A stretch of DNA of 64,000 nt, taken from NCBI GenBank assembly GCA_000024525.1, contig CP001769.1:2094001-2158000 (forward strand), given 5' to 3'. The notes below the pieces were generated by a model. That model was not told the origin of the DNA. It saw only the letters and a list, made by a program, of their open reading frames with translations, and did not search any database. The DNA comes from Spirosoma linguale DSM 74. Its GTDB lineage: Bacteria > Bacteroidota > Bacteroidia > Cytophagales > Spirosomataceae. The position numbers were made by a program, and so were the translations under genes. The first letter of the stretch is position 1; each line of letters begins with the position of its first letter. This document shows positions 7,105-17,300 of the stretch, one piece after another.

Positions 7105-9441
7105 ATGAAAAATTATATAACTCAGGACCCCTGGAATATTGTTGAAGACGGGTTTCACCCCGATTTTAATGAAATTACGGAAAGTGTGATGTCGCTCGGC
7201 AATGGCCGGCTTGGTCAGCGGGGGAACTTTGAAGAGAAATTCACCGGTAAATCCCTACAGGGCAATTATGTAGCGGGGGTGTATTACCCCGATAAAACAA
7301 GGGTGGGCTGGTGGAAAAATGGCTATCCTGAATACTTCGCTAAAGTGCTCAATGCCGCTAACTGGATTGGTATCGACATTGATATTGACTACGAAAGTCT
7401 GGATCTCAACCACTGCGAGGTCCGCAATTTTCGCCGGGTGCTCAACATGCAGGAGGGATACCTCGAACGCTCGTTTGTGGCCGTACTCAAAAGCGGTAAA
7501 GAGATTCAGGTGAATGCCAAACGCTTCTGCTCCATTGTTGACGACGAAGCTGGTGCCATTCGCTACGCTATCAAACCCCTGAACTTCGAGGCCAAGATTA
7601 CCATTACGCCCTACATCAACGGCGATATTCGTAACCGCGATGCCAATTACGACGAAACATTCTGGGATGAAGTTCGAAAAGAAACGGGTTATGGCGAAGC
7701 GTATATCGAACTCCGCACCCGTAAAACGGGCTTTCATGTCGCTACCGGCATGTGCGTTGAAATCGAGCAGGATGGCGTAAAGGTCGACTATCAGTCGCAG
7801 CCCATAAAGTACGAAAAGTACGTGGCTAACCGGATGACACTCGACTGCCGGAAGGGGCAGGAAACGGTTATTTATAAATATGCCGTAAACCTCTCGTCGC
7901 TCAACTATGACCCCGATACGATCATAAAGGATGCGCATCAGTACATCCAGCGGATTACCCGGAAGGGGTTCGAAAAAATGCTGTTCGAGCAGAAACAGGC
8001 CTGGGCCGACAAATGGAAAACCAACGATATCATTATTGAGGGTGATATTGCCGCTCAGCAGGGCATTCGGTTCAATATATTTCAGCTGAACCAGACCTAT
8101 ACGGGCGAAGATGAGCGATTGAACATTGGGCCGAAAGGGTTTACGGGCGAAAAATACGGCGGGTCGACCTACTGGGATACCGAAGCCTACTGCCTGCCGT
8201 TTTACCTCGCTACCGCCGACCAGAAAGTGGCGAAAAACCTGCTGGTTTACCGCTACAAGCAACTGGGTAAAGCCATCGAGAATGCGCAGAAACTCGGATT
8301 CCGGGCCGGGGCGGCTTTGTACCCCATGGTAACCATGAACGGCGAAGAGTGTCATAACGAATGGGAAATTACCTTTGAGGAAATCCACCGCAATGGCGCT
8401 ATTGCCTATGCCATCTTCGACTACGTTCGCTACACCGGCGATGAGCAGTATCTGGTCGATTATGGCCTCGAAGTCCTCATTGCCATCAGCCGGTTCTGGA
8501 GCCAGCGGGTCAACTGGTCGAAGGAGAAAGAGAAGTACGTAATGCTGGGCGTTACCGGACCCAACGAGTACGAAAACAACGTCAACAACAACTGGTACAC
8601 GAACTATATTGCCGCCTGGACGCTCCGGTACACCACCGAAGCCGTGGCCAGAGTGAAAGCGCTCGATTCAGATAAATACGCGGACCTGATTGACCGGATT
8701 CACTTCCGCGAAGATAAGGAACTGGCCACGGCCCGGCAGATTATTGATAAGATGTACCTGCCTGCTGATGCTGAAAAAGGCGTTTTCCTGCAGCAGGAAG
8801 GCTTTTTGGATAAGGACCTGATGCCCGTTTCGGACATTCCGAAGGGACAGCGGCCCATCAACCAGAACTGGTCGTGGGACCGTATTCTGCGGTCGTGCTT
8901 CATCAAGCAGGCCGATGTATTGCAGGGACTTTATTTCTTCGAAGACGAGTTCGACACGGAGACCCTGCGCCGGAATTTCGATTTCTACGAGCCGATGACG
9001 GTGCATGAATCGTCGCTCTCGCCCTGCGTTCACTCCATTCAGGCCTCGAAACTGGGCATGAAAGAGAAGGCCTATGAAATGTACCTGCGAACCGCCCGGC
9101 TTGACCTCGACGACTATAACAACGATACGGAAGACGGGTGCCACATTACAAGCATGGCCGGTACGTGGCTGGCGGTTGTAAAAGGATTCGGTGGTTTGCG
9201 AATTGAACAGGCCGACGGGGCCGAGCCTCGGGTCGTTCTGAACCCTTACTGCCCGGATAACTGGCAGTCGCTGGCGTTTAAAATCCGGTACCGGGGCGTA
9301 CTCTTGCAGGTAACAACCACGCAGCAGGATGTTACGGTGGAAAATTTCTCGGCACAACCCATCACAATACACCTTCTTGGTGAACAAGTGGTAATTGGTG
9401 CCGAGAGTCAGCAGACCGTGTCTGTGAAAATAGAAGCCTAA
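7105..9441 (+). CDS. glycoside hydrolase family 65 phosphorylase, probably maltose phosphorylase
   Basis: Phosphorolyses an alpha-glucosyl disaccharide to beta-glucose-1-phosphate and a free sugar. GH65 hallmarks are visible: the N-terminal VMSLGNGRLGQRGNFEE, FTGEKYGGSTYWDTEAYCLPFYL around residues 345-368, the HNEWEITFEEIHRNGAI block at residues 417-433 that carries the general acid, and GVTGPNEYENNVNNNWYTN. The length of 778 aa is typical for maltose, trehalose and kojibiose phosphorylases. The FTGEKYGGSTYW and HNEWEITFEEIHRNG segments fit maltose phosphorylase best, but specificity is inferred. There is no beta-phosphoglucomutase gene beside it, although that enzyme is the usual partner. 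No signal peptide is present, so it is cytoplasmic. Confidence 0.9.
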   Translation: MKNYITQDPWNIVEDGFHPDFNEITESVMSLGNGRLGQRGNFEEKFTGKSLQGNYVAGVYYPDKTRVGWWKNGYPEYFAKVLNAANWIGIDIDIDYESLDLNHCEVRNFRRVLNMQEGYLERSFVAVLKSGKEIQVNAKRFCSIVDDEAGAIRYAIKPLNFEAKITITPYINGDIRNRDANYDETFWDEVRKETGYGEAYIELRTRKTGFHVATGMCVEIEQDGVKVDYQSQPIKYEKYVANRMTLDCRKGQETVIYKYAVNLSSLNYDPDTIIKDAHQYIQRITRKGFEKMLFEQKQAWADKWKTNDIIIEGDIAAQQGIRFNIFQLNQTYTGEDERLNIGPKGFTGEKYGGSTYWDTEAYCLPFYLATADQKVAKNLLVYRYKQLGKAIENAQKLGFRAGAALYPMVTMNGEECHNEWEITFEEIHRNGAIAYAIFDYVRYTGDEQYLVDYGLEVLIAISRFWSQRVNWSKEKEKYVMLGVTGPNEYENNVNNNWYTNYIAAWTLRYTTEAVARVKALDSDKYADLIDRIHFREDKELATARQIIDKMYLPADAEKGVFLQQEGFLDKDLMPVSDIPKGQRPINQNWSWDRILRSCFIKQADVLQGLYFFEDEFDTETLRRNFDFYEPMTVHESSLSPCVHSIQASKLGMKEKAYEMYLRTARLDLDDYNNDTEDGCHITSMAGTWLAVVKGFGGLRIEQADGAEPRVVLNPYCPDNWQSLAFKIRYRGVLLQVTTTQQDVTVENFSAQPITIHLLGEQVVIGAESQQTVSVKIEA

Positions 9442-9448
9442 GGTGTAG

Positions 9449-9511
9449 TGCGTGGTTAACCGGTTCGCTTGTTTCCCGGTTGATACCAGCGAGTGACCCG
9501 TTAACCACGCA
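9449..9511. repeat. inverted repeat spanning the GH65-methyltransferase gap and reaching the start codon
   Basis: TGCGTGGTTAAC (9449-9460) and GTTAACCACGCA (9500-9511) are perfect 12-bp arms. A partial inner match TTCGCT / AGCGAG lies within the loop. The right arm includes the A of the methyltransferase ATG. There is no T tract, so this could be a hairpin affecting translation initiation rather than a terminator. Confidence 0.55.
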
Positions 9512-10167
9512 TGACCGCTATAATGGACGTTAAAACAAATCCCGGAGGTAATTTTAACTGGATATCGCCCATCTACGATGCATTAGCGTTTGTGGTATTC
9601 GGTCGGAAACTACAGCAGGCGCAGGCTCTTTTTCTGAGTGCTATACCGCCGAAAGCATCCGTCTTGCTTGTGGGTGGTGGAACGGGCTGGCTGCTCGAAC
9701 AGGTGCTGGTCCGTTGTCGGCCGGAGCGGGTCCTTTATCTCGAAACATCAAGTCGGATGGTAGCCCGCGCCACCCGCCGAATGGCGCATAAATCCCTGCT
9801 GGGCATGGTGGAATTTCGGGTGGGCGATGAAACATCGCTCCGTTCTGGCGAACAGTTCGATGTGGTCATAACGCCTTTTTTGCTGGACCTCTTCAGCGAG
9901 AATACCCTACAAATCCGTCTAATTCCCAGATTATTAAGTGCACTTAAACCTGGTGGGATGTGGCTGGTTACTGATTTTGTAGCACCTTCTGTCTGGTGGC
10001 AGAAGATTCTTTTATGGGCAATGATTCGATTTTTCAGGCTTATTGCCGGTATCGAAACCCGCAAACTAGCCAATTGGCAGCAATACCTGGCCGACGCAGG
10101 CTTAGTCCTTCAGGCGCGTAAATCCCAGGTTGGCGGAATGGTGTCGGCTGAGGTATGGGTCCGGTGA
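9511..10167 (+). CDS. class I SAM-dependent methyltransferase
   Basis: A Rossmann-fold methyltransferase of unknown substrate. Motif I is visible as SVLLVGGGTGWLLEQVL (about residues 50-66), followed by LYLETSSRMV (acidic motif II), EFRVGDETSL and FDVVITPFLLDLFSE (motif IV). After that comes LKPGGMWLVTDFV (post-I/IV region). The 218-residue length suits a small-molecule methyltransferase of the UbiE/biotin type. A C-terminal amphipathic or hydrophobic part (WWQKILLWAMIRFFRLIAG) could contact the membrane. The start is the ATG at 9511, and a second in-frame ATG lies five codons downstream. It is followed by a heptad repeat array and converges on the next gene. Confidence 0.82.
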   Translation: MTAIMDVKTNPGGNFNWISPIYDALAFVVFGRKLQQAQALFLSAIPPKASVLLVGGGTGWLLEQVLVRCRPERVLYLETSSRMVARATRRMAHKSLLGMVEFRVGDETSLRSGEQFDVVITPFLLDLFSENTLQIRLIPRLLSALKPGGMWLVTDFVAPSVWWQKILLWAMIRFFRLIAGIETRKLANWQQYLADAGLVLQARKSQVGGMVSAEVWVR

Positions 10168-10275
10168 GTAATTGGTTAGTCGTTAATAGTTATTAAGTCA
10201 TTCGTTATTGATTAATAGTTTGATTATTAGCGAATAACTGTTAACCAATACCCATTAACGACTAATTTAATAACC
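10168..10275. repeat. degenerate heptad inverted-repeat array at a convergent gene end
   Basis: An AT-rich stretch built from units such as TTAGTCG, TTAATAG, TTATTGA and TTAATAG. TTAGTCGTTAAT (10176-10187) is mirrored by ATTAACGACTAA (10254-10265), and CGTTATT is mirrored further in by GCGAATAAC. It lies exactly between two converging genes, so a bidirectional terminator role is plausible. Confidence 0.6.
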
Positions 10276-10288
10276 AGCAGACCGGTTG

Positions 10289-11026
10289 CTACAAATCACG
10301 GAATAGCTTGTGTAAGGCCTTATAGCTGCCGATGTCATACCATTCTTCGGTACCCAGGTTGAGCCATTGTCCATCGCGTCGGGGGCGTTTTAGCTGGGCA
10401 TCGTCGGGATCATAATCGTAATTATAGACCTGACTCATTACATGCAGCAAAGTTGACCAGGGGACGGTTTTTTTCTGCTCCTGCCGGTTTTCGACGGACG
10501 TAACGGTAACCGAACGCTCCGCAAAAGTTGCTTTTAACCGTAATTCATGCTCGCCGGACGGGTTGCTCAGGTTCAGGTAGGTCAACTCAAACGGGCGTTC
10601 GCGGCCCATGGCTTCGTACGTTGCCTGAATCAATTCCTGCATCAAATATTGCCAGTCATCCGCTTTCGCGGGTCTGCCACTGGTTTTGTTGCCGTTGGCG
10701 GTTACGGCAATCTCCCAGAAATCATCATCTTCGCTCAAGTCCTCTTCGTTACCGGGCTGGAGTTTTGTTTTGCGGACAAGATTGGCGATTGCTTCCCACC
10801 ACGCTTTGGGCAATCGGCCCGACCAGGCAAAATCATCATCCCGAGTGTACCCTTCCGCAATAAGCTCGTCGTCGTCGATGTCGTCGCGGTCGGGATACGT
10901 GATTGCCAGATCGACCTGAATGGCGTTGGCGGCAACGGTGTTGATCGTAAGAGTGTAAAAGTATGAATAAGGCGCGGGCAGCGACCGGGCCGTCTGGTAG
11001 CGAATCTGAAGACTTTGGAAGGACAT
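10289..11026 (-). CDS. conserved hypothetical protein
   Basis: I do not recognise the family. The protein (about 245 aa) is soluble and acidic in its middle part (PDRDDIDDDELIAEGYTRDDDF, then EEDLSEDDDF). It has aromatic-rich beta-type segments, including PYSYFYTLTI, WQYLMQELIQATYEA, LTYLNLSNPSGEHELRLKATFAERSVTV and WLNLGTEEWYDIGSY. There is no signal peptide and no membrane helix. I chose the ATG at 11026 (MSFQSLQIRYQ). The longer frame starts with a TTG at 11053. The chosen start lies 29 bp after menE stops on the same strand, so it is probably the last gene of the Rieske-menE operon. Confidence 0.6.
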   Translation of the reverse strand: MSFQSLQIRYQTARSLPAPYSYFYTLTINTVAANAIQVDLAITYPDRDDIDDDELIAEGYTRDDDFAWSGRLPKAWWEAIANLVRKTKLQPGNEEDLSEDDDFWEIAVTANGNKTSGRPAKADDWQYLMQELIQATYEAMGRERPFELTYLNLSNPSGEHELRLKATFAERSVTVTSVENRQEQKKTVPWSTLLHVMSQVYNYDYDPDDAQLKRPRRDGQWLNLGTEEWYDIGSYKALHKLFRDL

Positions 11027-11055
11027 AAAGCGTCGTGTTGACAAGTCCGGCAAAG

Positions 11056-12150
11056 TTAAGCTATTTGAGCTATAGTCGCTTTCTGATCAATCTTGCCGGT
11101 GGGGGTTTCGAGAAACCGAGCCACGGGTATAATTTCTTTGGGAACAGCATAGGCACCAAGTTTCTCCCGGATAAGCGCCTGGGCTGTGGCCCACCGCTGC
11201 ATGTCGATAGCTACCTGCTCGCAAATTACTACCACACGCTGGCCCAGCCGTTCGTCGGGCAGGCCAGCTACAAAAAGCCGGGGAGGCAACGTATCGTTGT
11301 TAGGAGGCCTATTGGCCAATACGCTATAAATCAGTTGTTCTACCTGTTCGGGCTGCACCTTTACCCCACCGCTGTTAATAATCCGGTCGGCTCGTCCCAG
11401 TAGCCTGAACTGCGTGTTTCCGGTTCCAGTGTCCGGTAGCAGTTCAACCACATCGTTGGTCTGAATTAAGTCGAAATTGGTGGCGACCGACGTGATGTGT
11501 AGACAACCCCTCGCATCGGTACCCAGCTGAACGCCCTGTAAGGCCGTAAAGAATTCGCTGGCGAGCGACCCATTGAGACGGCGGAGCGCAATGTGAGAAA
11601 CCGTCTCCGTCATACCATAGGTGGCATAAACGGGGGCTTTAATAAGGCCTATAGCTTTTTCAAGTGCCGAACTGGTAGCGGCTCCCCCGACCAGAATGGC
11701 TTTCATGCCGTCGAGAAGCGGAAGTTTGTCCGGGCTACCATCCAGAATCGTCTGAACTTGCAGCGGTACAAGAGCTGTAAAGGCAAAGGTGTCGGTTCCG
11801 GGTGTAAAGTCGAGGAGGGGATTGGCCGAGGGGTCAATAATGGTCATGGGCAGACCCAGCTCCAGTCCCCGAACGAGCATCATAATTCCCGCCACATAAC
11901 GGATATTCAGACAAACGAGGGCCGCGTCGCCCGTTTGTAGGCCAAGCGTCTGACCGGTTAGCTGAGCGCTCGCCTGCATCTGAGCGCGCGTCAGTTCAAT
12001 AGGCTTTGGGGTGCCCGTTGAGCCGGATGTATACAGCGTGAACTGTTGCTGTCCTCCCAGCCAAGCTCGGCAAAACGCCAGAGCTTCTTCTTCGTAAGGC
12101 GTTTGGGCCGTGGGCCAGGAGTTAGTTTTCGCGGGATCAAGATTCATCAT
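11056..12150 (-). CDS. menE: o-succinylbenzoate-CoA ligase MenE (short Bacteroidota form)
   Basis: Activates o-succinylbenzoate with ATP and CoA for menaquinone synthesis. The protein has the AMP-binding signature LYTSGSTGTPKPIELT (residues 38-53), YGMTETVSH, and a C-terminal LLGRADRIINSGGVKVQPEQVE followed by TPTGKIDQKA with the catalytic lysine. At 364 aa it is shorter than proteobacterial MenE, as is usual in Bacteroidota. Assignment to menaquinone rather than another acyl-CoA ligase is supported by menB about 1.1 kb away on the other strand. Its ATG overlaps the stop of the Rieske gene (TAATG), indicating translational coupling. Confidence 0.85.
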   Translation of the reverse strand: MMNLDPAKTNSWPTAQTPYEEEALAFCRAWLGGQQQFTLYTSGSTGTPKPIELTRAQMQASAQLTGQTLGLQTGDAALVCLNIRYVAGIMMLVRGLELGLPMTIIDPSANPLLDFTPGTDTFAFTALVPLQVQTILDGSPDKLPLLDGMKAILVGGAATSSALEKAIGLIKAPVYATYGMTETVSHIALRRLNGSLASEFFTALQGVQLGTDARGCLHITSVATNFDLIQTNDVVELLPDTGTGNTQFRLLGRADRIINSGGVKVQPEQVEQLIYSVLANRPPNNDTLPPRLFVAGLPDERLGQRVVVICEQVAIDMQRWATAQALIREKLGAYAVPKEIIPVARFLETPTGKIDQKATIAQIA

Positions 12151-12617
12151 TAGTTATACACCCGTACCGTTTGGGCAGCCGCGTTTACCTCGACCTTATA
12201 TTGGGTAAGGGGCTGGGTGGCAGGGCCAACAACAACCTGACCTGTTGTGTTGAAACGGGACTGGTGCAATGGGCAGTAAAACTGGTTCTCGACGGATTTA
12301 AACGTCAATTCGGTTCCCTGGTGCGTACATTTGGCAGACACTGCTACGTATAGCCCGTCTTTCGTTTGCGCCACAATGATGTCGTTTTTTATCACATAGC
12401 CGCCTTTAGAAAGTAAATTTTCATTGATTTTTTCGTCCAGCCGAAGTGTAAAATCTACTTTGAGGGCGGGGTCTGGGGTTGGTACCGGGTTATCCTGTGC
12501 GGAACAGCCCGCCATACAACGCGCGAGCAGGATAGCGCCAATACTTGTCCCGACGAGCCTGAAAAACTCGTGGCGTGGCATTATCGGGTTCTCTGCGGTG
12601 GTAAAGGTGGTTTCCAT
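12150..12617 (-). CDS. Rieske [2Fe-2S] lipoprotein
   Basis: An exported iron-sulfur protein. Ligand motifs C-T-H-Q-G (C97, H99) and C-P-L-H (C115, H118) are the two halves of the Rieske cluster site. A hydrophobic segment (VGTSIGAILLARCMAGC) ends at a cysteine (about residue 38), suggesting a lipoprotein anchor. Its MPRHEFFRLVG start has some Tat-like character but no clear RR. Start candidates are the ATG at 12617 (used here) and a later ATG at 12581; the frame begins further up at a GTG (12644). The gene overlaps menE by one base, which suggests a link to quinone redox chemistry. The partner enzyme is unknown. Confidence 0.85.
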   Translation of the reverse strand: METTFTTAENPIMPRHEFFRLVGTSIGAILLARCMAGCSAQDNPVPTPDPALKVDFTLRLDEKINENLLSKGGYVIKNDIIVAQTKDGLYVAVSAKCTHQGTELTFKSVENQFYCPLHQSRFNTTGQVVVGPATQPLTQYKVEVNAAAQTVRVYN

Positions 12618-12736
12618 ATTGGTTTTAACGTACTTTTGTGGCACTAGGCCTGTTAGGGGTGTAAATATGCTTTATTTTTTGTCATTCAACGACAGCAAAC
12701 AAAGACGTTTGCCGGGCTGTTACCCAATCATTACGT

Positions 12737-13195
12737 ATGGAAGAAGCAAAAATTTTCGTCAACCCGATTTCTCCGGATAAAGTGGCCGAGTCGCCGGGTC
12801 TGCTGGCCTATGCACACACAGCAGGAGGAGCTGTAATACGTCCTGAAGATAAGGGTAAAATTACGGGTAGGGCCGTATCGGCCATGCGCGAGCAGACAGA
12901 TATGCAGTTGAGCCAATTGTATAAACAAATGCAGCTGCTGGCCGAACAGGCAACCGCCATTCGGAACCGGGTCGAAATATCGGAGCGGATTTATTCGGCC
13001 CAGATGAGTTTTGAACCGGTAGTTGGCCACACCTACTATTTTTATCAGCGCAAGAACGGAACGGATCTGCTTTCTATGATCGCTCCCGATGAGTGGGGGC
13101 GTAAATTTCCGTTTGAGCGCTGTCTCGCTACGGTCCGCATGATGGCCGACCATACCTGGGATGTGCACTACCACGAAGTTTCATTTACTGAGTGA
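12737..13195 (+). CDS. DUF2452-like protein
   Basis: A small protein of 152 aa whose pattern resembles DUF2452: NPISPDKVAESPGLLAYAHTAGG, then IRPEDKGKITGRAVSAMREQTDMQL, a helical QMQLLAEQATAIRNRVEIS, and VGHTYYFYQRKNGTDLLSMIAPDEWG. No catalytic motif is evident. It is divergent from the Rieske-menE operon and lies 94 bp upstream of menB in the same direction, so it may be co-expressed with menB. The family assignment is from memory of the pattern; the function is unknown. Confidence 0.65.
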   Translation: MEEAKIFVNPISPDKVAESPGLLAYAHTAGGAVIRPEDKGKITGRAVSAMREQTDMQLSQLYKQMQLLAEQATAIRNRVEISERIYSAQMSFEPVVGHTYYFYQRKNGTDLLSMIAPDEWGRKFPFERCLATVRMMADHTWDVHYHEVSFTE

Positions 13196-13289
13196 ACGAG
13201 TGACATGTGCGAAAGTGTGCTACCATGCGGTTAGCTGGTGTTTCTGCTTTCGCTCATTTCGCTCGGTCGCTCATTCACCCGTTTAAATT

Positions 13290-14114
13290 ATGCAAAGCAA
13301 CTACCCCTGGGAAACGATTAAAGAATACCAGGAAATTCTCTTCAGCTACTACGACGGAATAGCTAAAATCACTATTAACCGGCCGCACAAGCGTAATGCC
13401 TTTACGCCATTAACCGTCACGGAAATGTCGGAAGCCATGGAACTGGCCCGGCAGGACGAGCGGGTGGGCGTTATTATCCTGACCGGTGAAGGTGGCGAGG
13501 CCTTTTGTTCGGGGGGCGATCAGTCTGTTCGGGGGCATGGTGGTTACGTGGGTACTGATCAGGTTCCCCGTCTGAATGTGCTGGACCTGCAAATGCAGAT
13601 TCGTCGTATACCGAAGCCAGTCATTGCTATGGTAGCCGGTTATGCCATTGGCGGTGGTCATGTGCTTCATGTCGTTTGTGATATCAGTATTGCTGCCGAA
13701 AACGCCCGCTTCGGGCAGACGGGACCTAAAGTAGGTTCGTTCGACGGCGGCTTCGGCGCTTCTTATCTGGCGCGGGTTGTTGGTCAGAAAAAAGCCCGCG
13801 AAATCTGGTTTTTATGTGATCAGTACAATGCTCAGGAAGCGCTGGATATGGGGCTGGTCAATAAAGTAGTGCCACTGGAGGAACTGGAAGAAGTGACGAT
13901 TGCCTGGTGCCGTAAGATGCTGGAAAAAAGTCCGCTGGCTCTTCGGATGCTCAAAGCGTCTTTCAATGCCGAACTCGACGGGCAGGCTGGTATTCAGCAA
14001 CTGGCGGGCGATGCCACGTTGCTTTACTATTTATCTGACGAAGCGAAGGAGGGTAAAGATGCATTTCTGGAAAAACGAAAGCCGGATTTCAGCAAATTCC
14101 CGAAGTTTCCCTGA
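13290..14114 (+). CDS. menB: 1,4-dihydroxy-2-naphthoyl-CoA synthase MenB
   Basis: Closes the second ring in menaquinone synthesis, converting o-succinylbenzoyl-CoA to 1,4-dihydroxy-2-naphthoyl-CoA. The crotonase fold is evident from [36 protein letters not shown] (oxyanion-hole loop with the MenB-type GGDQ) and [21 protein letters not shown]. It also has [23 protein letters not shown], followed by [25 protein letters not shown]. This GSFDGGFG segment is the MenB-specific feature that separates it from ordinary enoyl-CoA hydratases. The length (274 aa) is normal. It is followed by a strong hairpin terminator. Confidence 0.95.
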   Translation: MQSNYPWETIKEYQEILFSYYDGIAKITINRPHKRNAFTPLTVTEMSEAMELARQDERVGVIILTGEGGEAFCSGGDQSVRGHGGYVGTDQVPRLNVLDLQMQIRRIPKPVIAMVAGYAIGGGHVLHVVCDISIAAENARFGQTGPKVGSFDGGFGASYLARVVGQKKAREIWFLCDQYNAQEALDMGLVNKVVPLEELEEVTIAWCRKMLEKSPLALRMLKASFNAELDGQAGIQQLAGDATLLYYLSDEAKEGKDAFLEKRKPDFSKFPKFP

Positions 14115-14151
14115 TAATCTTTTTGCCGAAAGCAAAGAGCCAAATTATTAT

Positions 14152-14200
14152 TCTGTTAAACATAAAAGGGGCAACTATTGCCCCTTTTATGTTTAACAGA
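14152..14200 (+). terminator. long perfect hairpin terminator after menB
   Basis: Two perfect 23-bp arms (14152-14174 and 14178-14200) surround a 3-nt loop (CTA). The stem holds AAAAGGGGCAA on the left and TTGCCCCTTTT on the right, so the T tract lies inside the stem and the element could also work on the minus strand. Confidence 0.8.
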
Positions 14201-14357
14201 AGGCTAGTTCCCAAAGACCAGTTTCCAGTTTGCCAATCGACTGACATTGAGCGAGAAAAGAATGGTTTTTGTGTAAATATTATGTTACTTATCGTCAAAT
14301 AAATACATTAATTACCTCTATATTTACATACTAATATGTCGTAACTTATACTTGAGA

Positions 14358-17300
14358 ATGTTTTTTCGTTTCTTCTTACCAGTCCTGTACGGGTTAATTG
14401 CTTTGCAATTGGCCCATGCGCAGTCCTATACTACACGTTTTTCGCATTTAACAACTGACGAAGGCCTTTCACAAAATAATGTAACCTGTATTTTACAGGA
14501 TAAGCGTGGCTTTATGTGGTTTGGTACCCGCGATGGATTGAATAAGTACGACGGTTATACCTTTACCCTGTATCAGAACGTCCCGCAAAAGAGTACAAGC
14601 CTAAGCAATAGTTATGTACATACCGTCTTTGAAGATACTCAGGGGCGTTTGTGGGTTGGAACCGACGAAGGTGGGTTAAGCTTATTTGATAGCGACACCG
14701 AAGTTTTTACCAATTTTCAGCATTTACCCGGTGTTAAAAACAGTCTTAGCCATAATAAGGTGATGGCTATAACCCAGGATGCACAGGGCTATCTGTGGGT
14801 AGGTACTGCGGGTGGAGGTCTGGATAAATTTGACCCCCGGCATAAGACGTTTACGCATTATACACATCAGGCCGCAAAGCCAGGTAGTCTCAGCGACAAC
14901 AATATCAGCTCGCTCTTCATCGACCGTGCCGGAACGCTCTGGGTCGGTACGGATGGGGGCGGTTTAGATCGCTTCGATAAGACATCCGGCCTTTTTACCC
15001 ATTATCGACATAGCCCAACTGACGACCGCTCGTTAAGCCATGATCAGGTGACTACCTGCTTTGAAGACACGCAGGGCCGATTCTGGGTAGGGACGGAGGG
15101 GGGCGGTTTGAACCGGCTCGACCGTGCAACGGGGCAGTTTACACGGTATCAGCATCCATCGGATTACCCGGCTCAACTTCCTCAGAACAATGTCATGGTT
15201 CTGGCTGAAGATAATGACCACACAATCTGGATTGGAACGCAGAATGGGGGTATCGATCTCCTGCATAAGGACGGTTCATTTACCCACTACCGATACGATA
15301 AGGACGATACCGGCGGTTTGAACAACGGTTCTATTTATGCCATGTATCGGGATCGGGTAGGAGCTATGTGGGTTGGTACCTACTCTGGAGGAGTGAATAA
15401 GATCGACGCGCTCCCGCTCAAGTTCAAATTGTATCAACATACCAGGGGGAGTACCAATAATCTAACAAACAATAATATCCTTGCTATTCGGGAAGATGGG
15501 CGCGGAGATTTATGGCTGGGTACGGACGGCGGAGGAATTTGTGTGTTGAAAAAAGGCATGTCCGTTTTTACGGCCTATCAGGATAAACGCCGAAGTGCTT
15601 CGTTGTTTGGGCGTAATTACGTACTGGCCATTTATGAAGACTCGGACAAACGAATCTGGACGGGCAATTACAAAGGGGGGCTATGTCTGTTTGATCGTGC
15701 CAGCAATACGTTTATACAGAAGGGTGATTTTGACCAGTTAAGCATCAGTGTTATTCTGGAAGCCCGGAATGGCATATTTTGGCTGGGAACATTTGAGGAT
15801 GGGCTTATACGCTACGACAGACGGACAGGAGCCACTACCCGGTATCGGGCTAACCCCTCGCAGCCCGGGCAGCTCAACTACCATACGGTTACTACACTTT
15901 GGGAGGATAAGACCGGGAAAATCTGGATAGGAACGGAAGGGGGGGGGATAAATGTATTCTATCCGGACAAAAACCGGTTTACCCAGTACCAGTATGAGCG
16001 GCAGAATCCCCGAAGCCTGAGCAACAACATGGTGACCTCCCTGTTCGAAAGTTCAACGGGGCAGCTTTGGGTAGGTACGAACGGGGGGCTCAACAAGTTC
16101 GATGCCCAGTCGCAAACGTTTACTGCCTACGGTAGGTCGAAAGGGATAGCCAACGATGTGATTCAGGGAATTCTGGAAGACAGGCGCGGAACGTTATGGC
16201 TTAGTACGAACAAGGGCTTGACGGCCTTTAATCCAAAAACGTATAAAGTCCGCAATTTCGACTCCAGCGATGGCTTGCAGGGGAGTTCATTTAACCGGTC
16301 GGCTATGTTCAGGAGTCATGGCGGACAATTCTTTTTTGGCGGGCTAAGCGGTCTTAACAGTTTTTACCCGGATAGTTTAGGCTACAATCCATTTGTGCCG
16401 CCGGTTTATATTACGGACTTCCAGATTTTCAACAAACCGGTCTATGTCGGGGATAAGGGGGCACCATTGGTAAAGGCAATCACGGCAACCCACGATATTA
16501 CCCTCAACTACGATCAAACGGTGCTGTCCTTTGGTTTTTCCGCCTTAAACTATTCATTTCCCGGCAAAAATCAGTACGCTTATAAACTCGAAAACTTTGA
16601 TAAGGACTGGACTCTGGCGGGTACGAAACGTACGGCAACCTATACCAACCTTGATCCGGGAGACTACGTTTTTCGGGTAAGAGCGTCGAATAATGATGGC
16701 GTCTGGAACAATACCGGAACGTACGTAAATCTGCACATTGTCCCTCCGTTCTGGCAAACCTGGTGGTTTAGGGGCTTGCTGCTTCTTACCCTGCTAGGTA
16801 TACTGTACACAGTCTATCAGGTACGGGTTCATACGATCAGGCAGCAGAAAATAACCTTGCAAAACCAGGTTCAGGAGCGAACCCGTGAGGTAACCAAGCA
16901 AAAACAGGAACTGGAAGAACAGGCCGTTCATTTACAGATACTGAATGAAAAATTAGAACAGCAGTACGGAAGACTGGCCCAGCAATCGGTGCTGGAGCAA
17001 CAGGCAAGGCTCGAAGCCGAAACGGCCAATAAAGCTAAAAGCGTGTTTCTGGCTACGATGAGCCACGAAATTCGTACCCCGTTAAATGGGGTGATCGGTA
17101 TGACGGCGCTCCTGGAAGATACTCCCTTGTCGGAAGAGCAGCGGGAATATGCTCATACCATTCGCAGTTGTGGCGAGAGTTTGTTAGGGGTCATCAATGA
17201 TATTCTGGATTTCTCTAAAATTGAATCCGGCAAGATGGAACTGGAGCAGCAACCCATCGAATTGCGGTCCTGCCTGGAAGAAGTCTTGGATATGTTTGCC

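Noticed and set aside
7255..8388. A 377-codon frame opposite the GH65 gene
   Set aside because: It lies entirely antisense to a gene with a clear family assignment and shows no motif of its own.
13196..13289. GAGTGA-type repeats with an inverse (TCGCTCA) before menB
   Set aside because: The units resemble the heptad arrays but phase is irregular, so I did not list it as a repeat feature.
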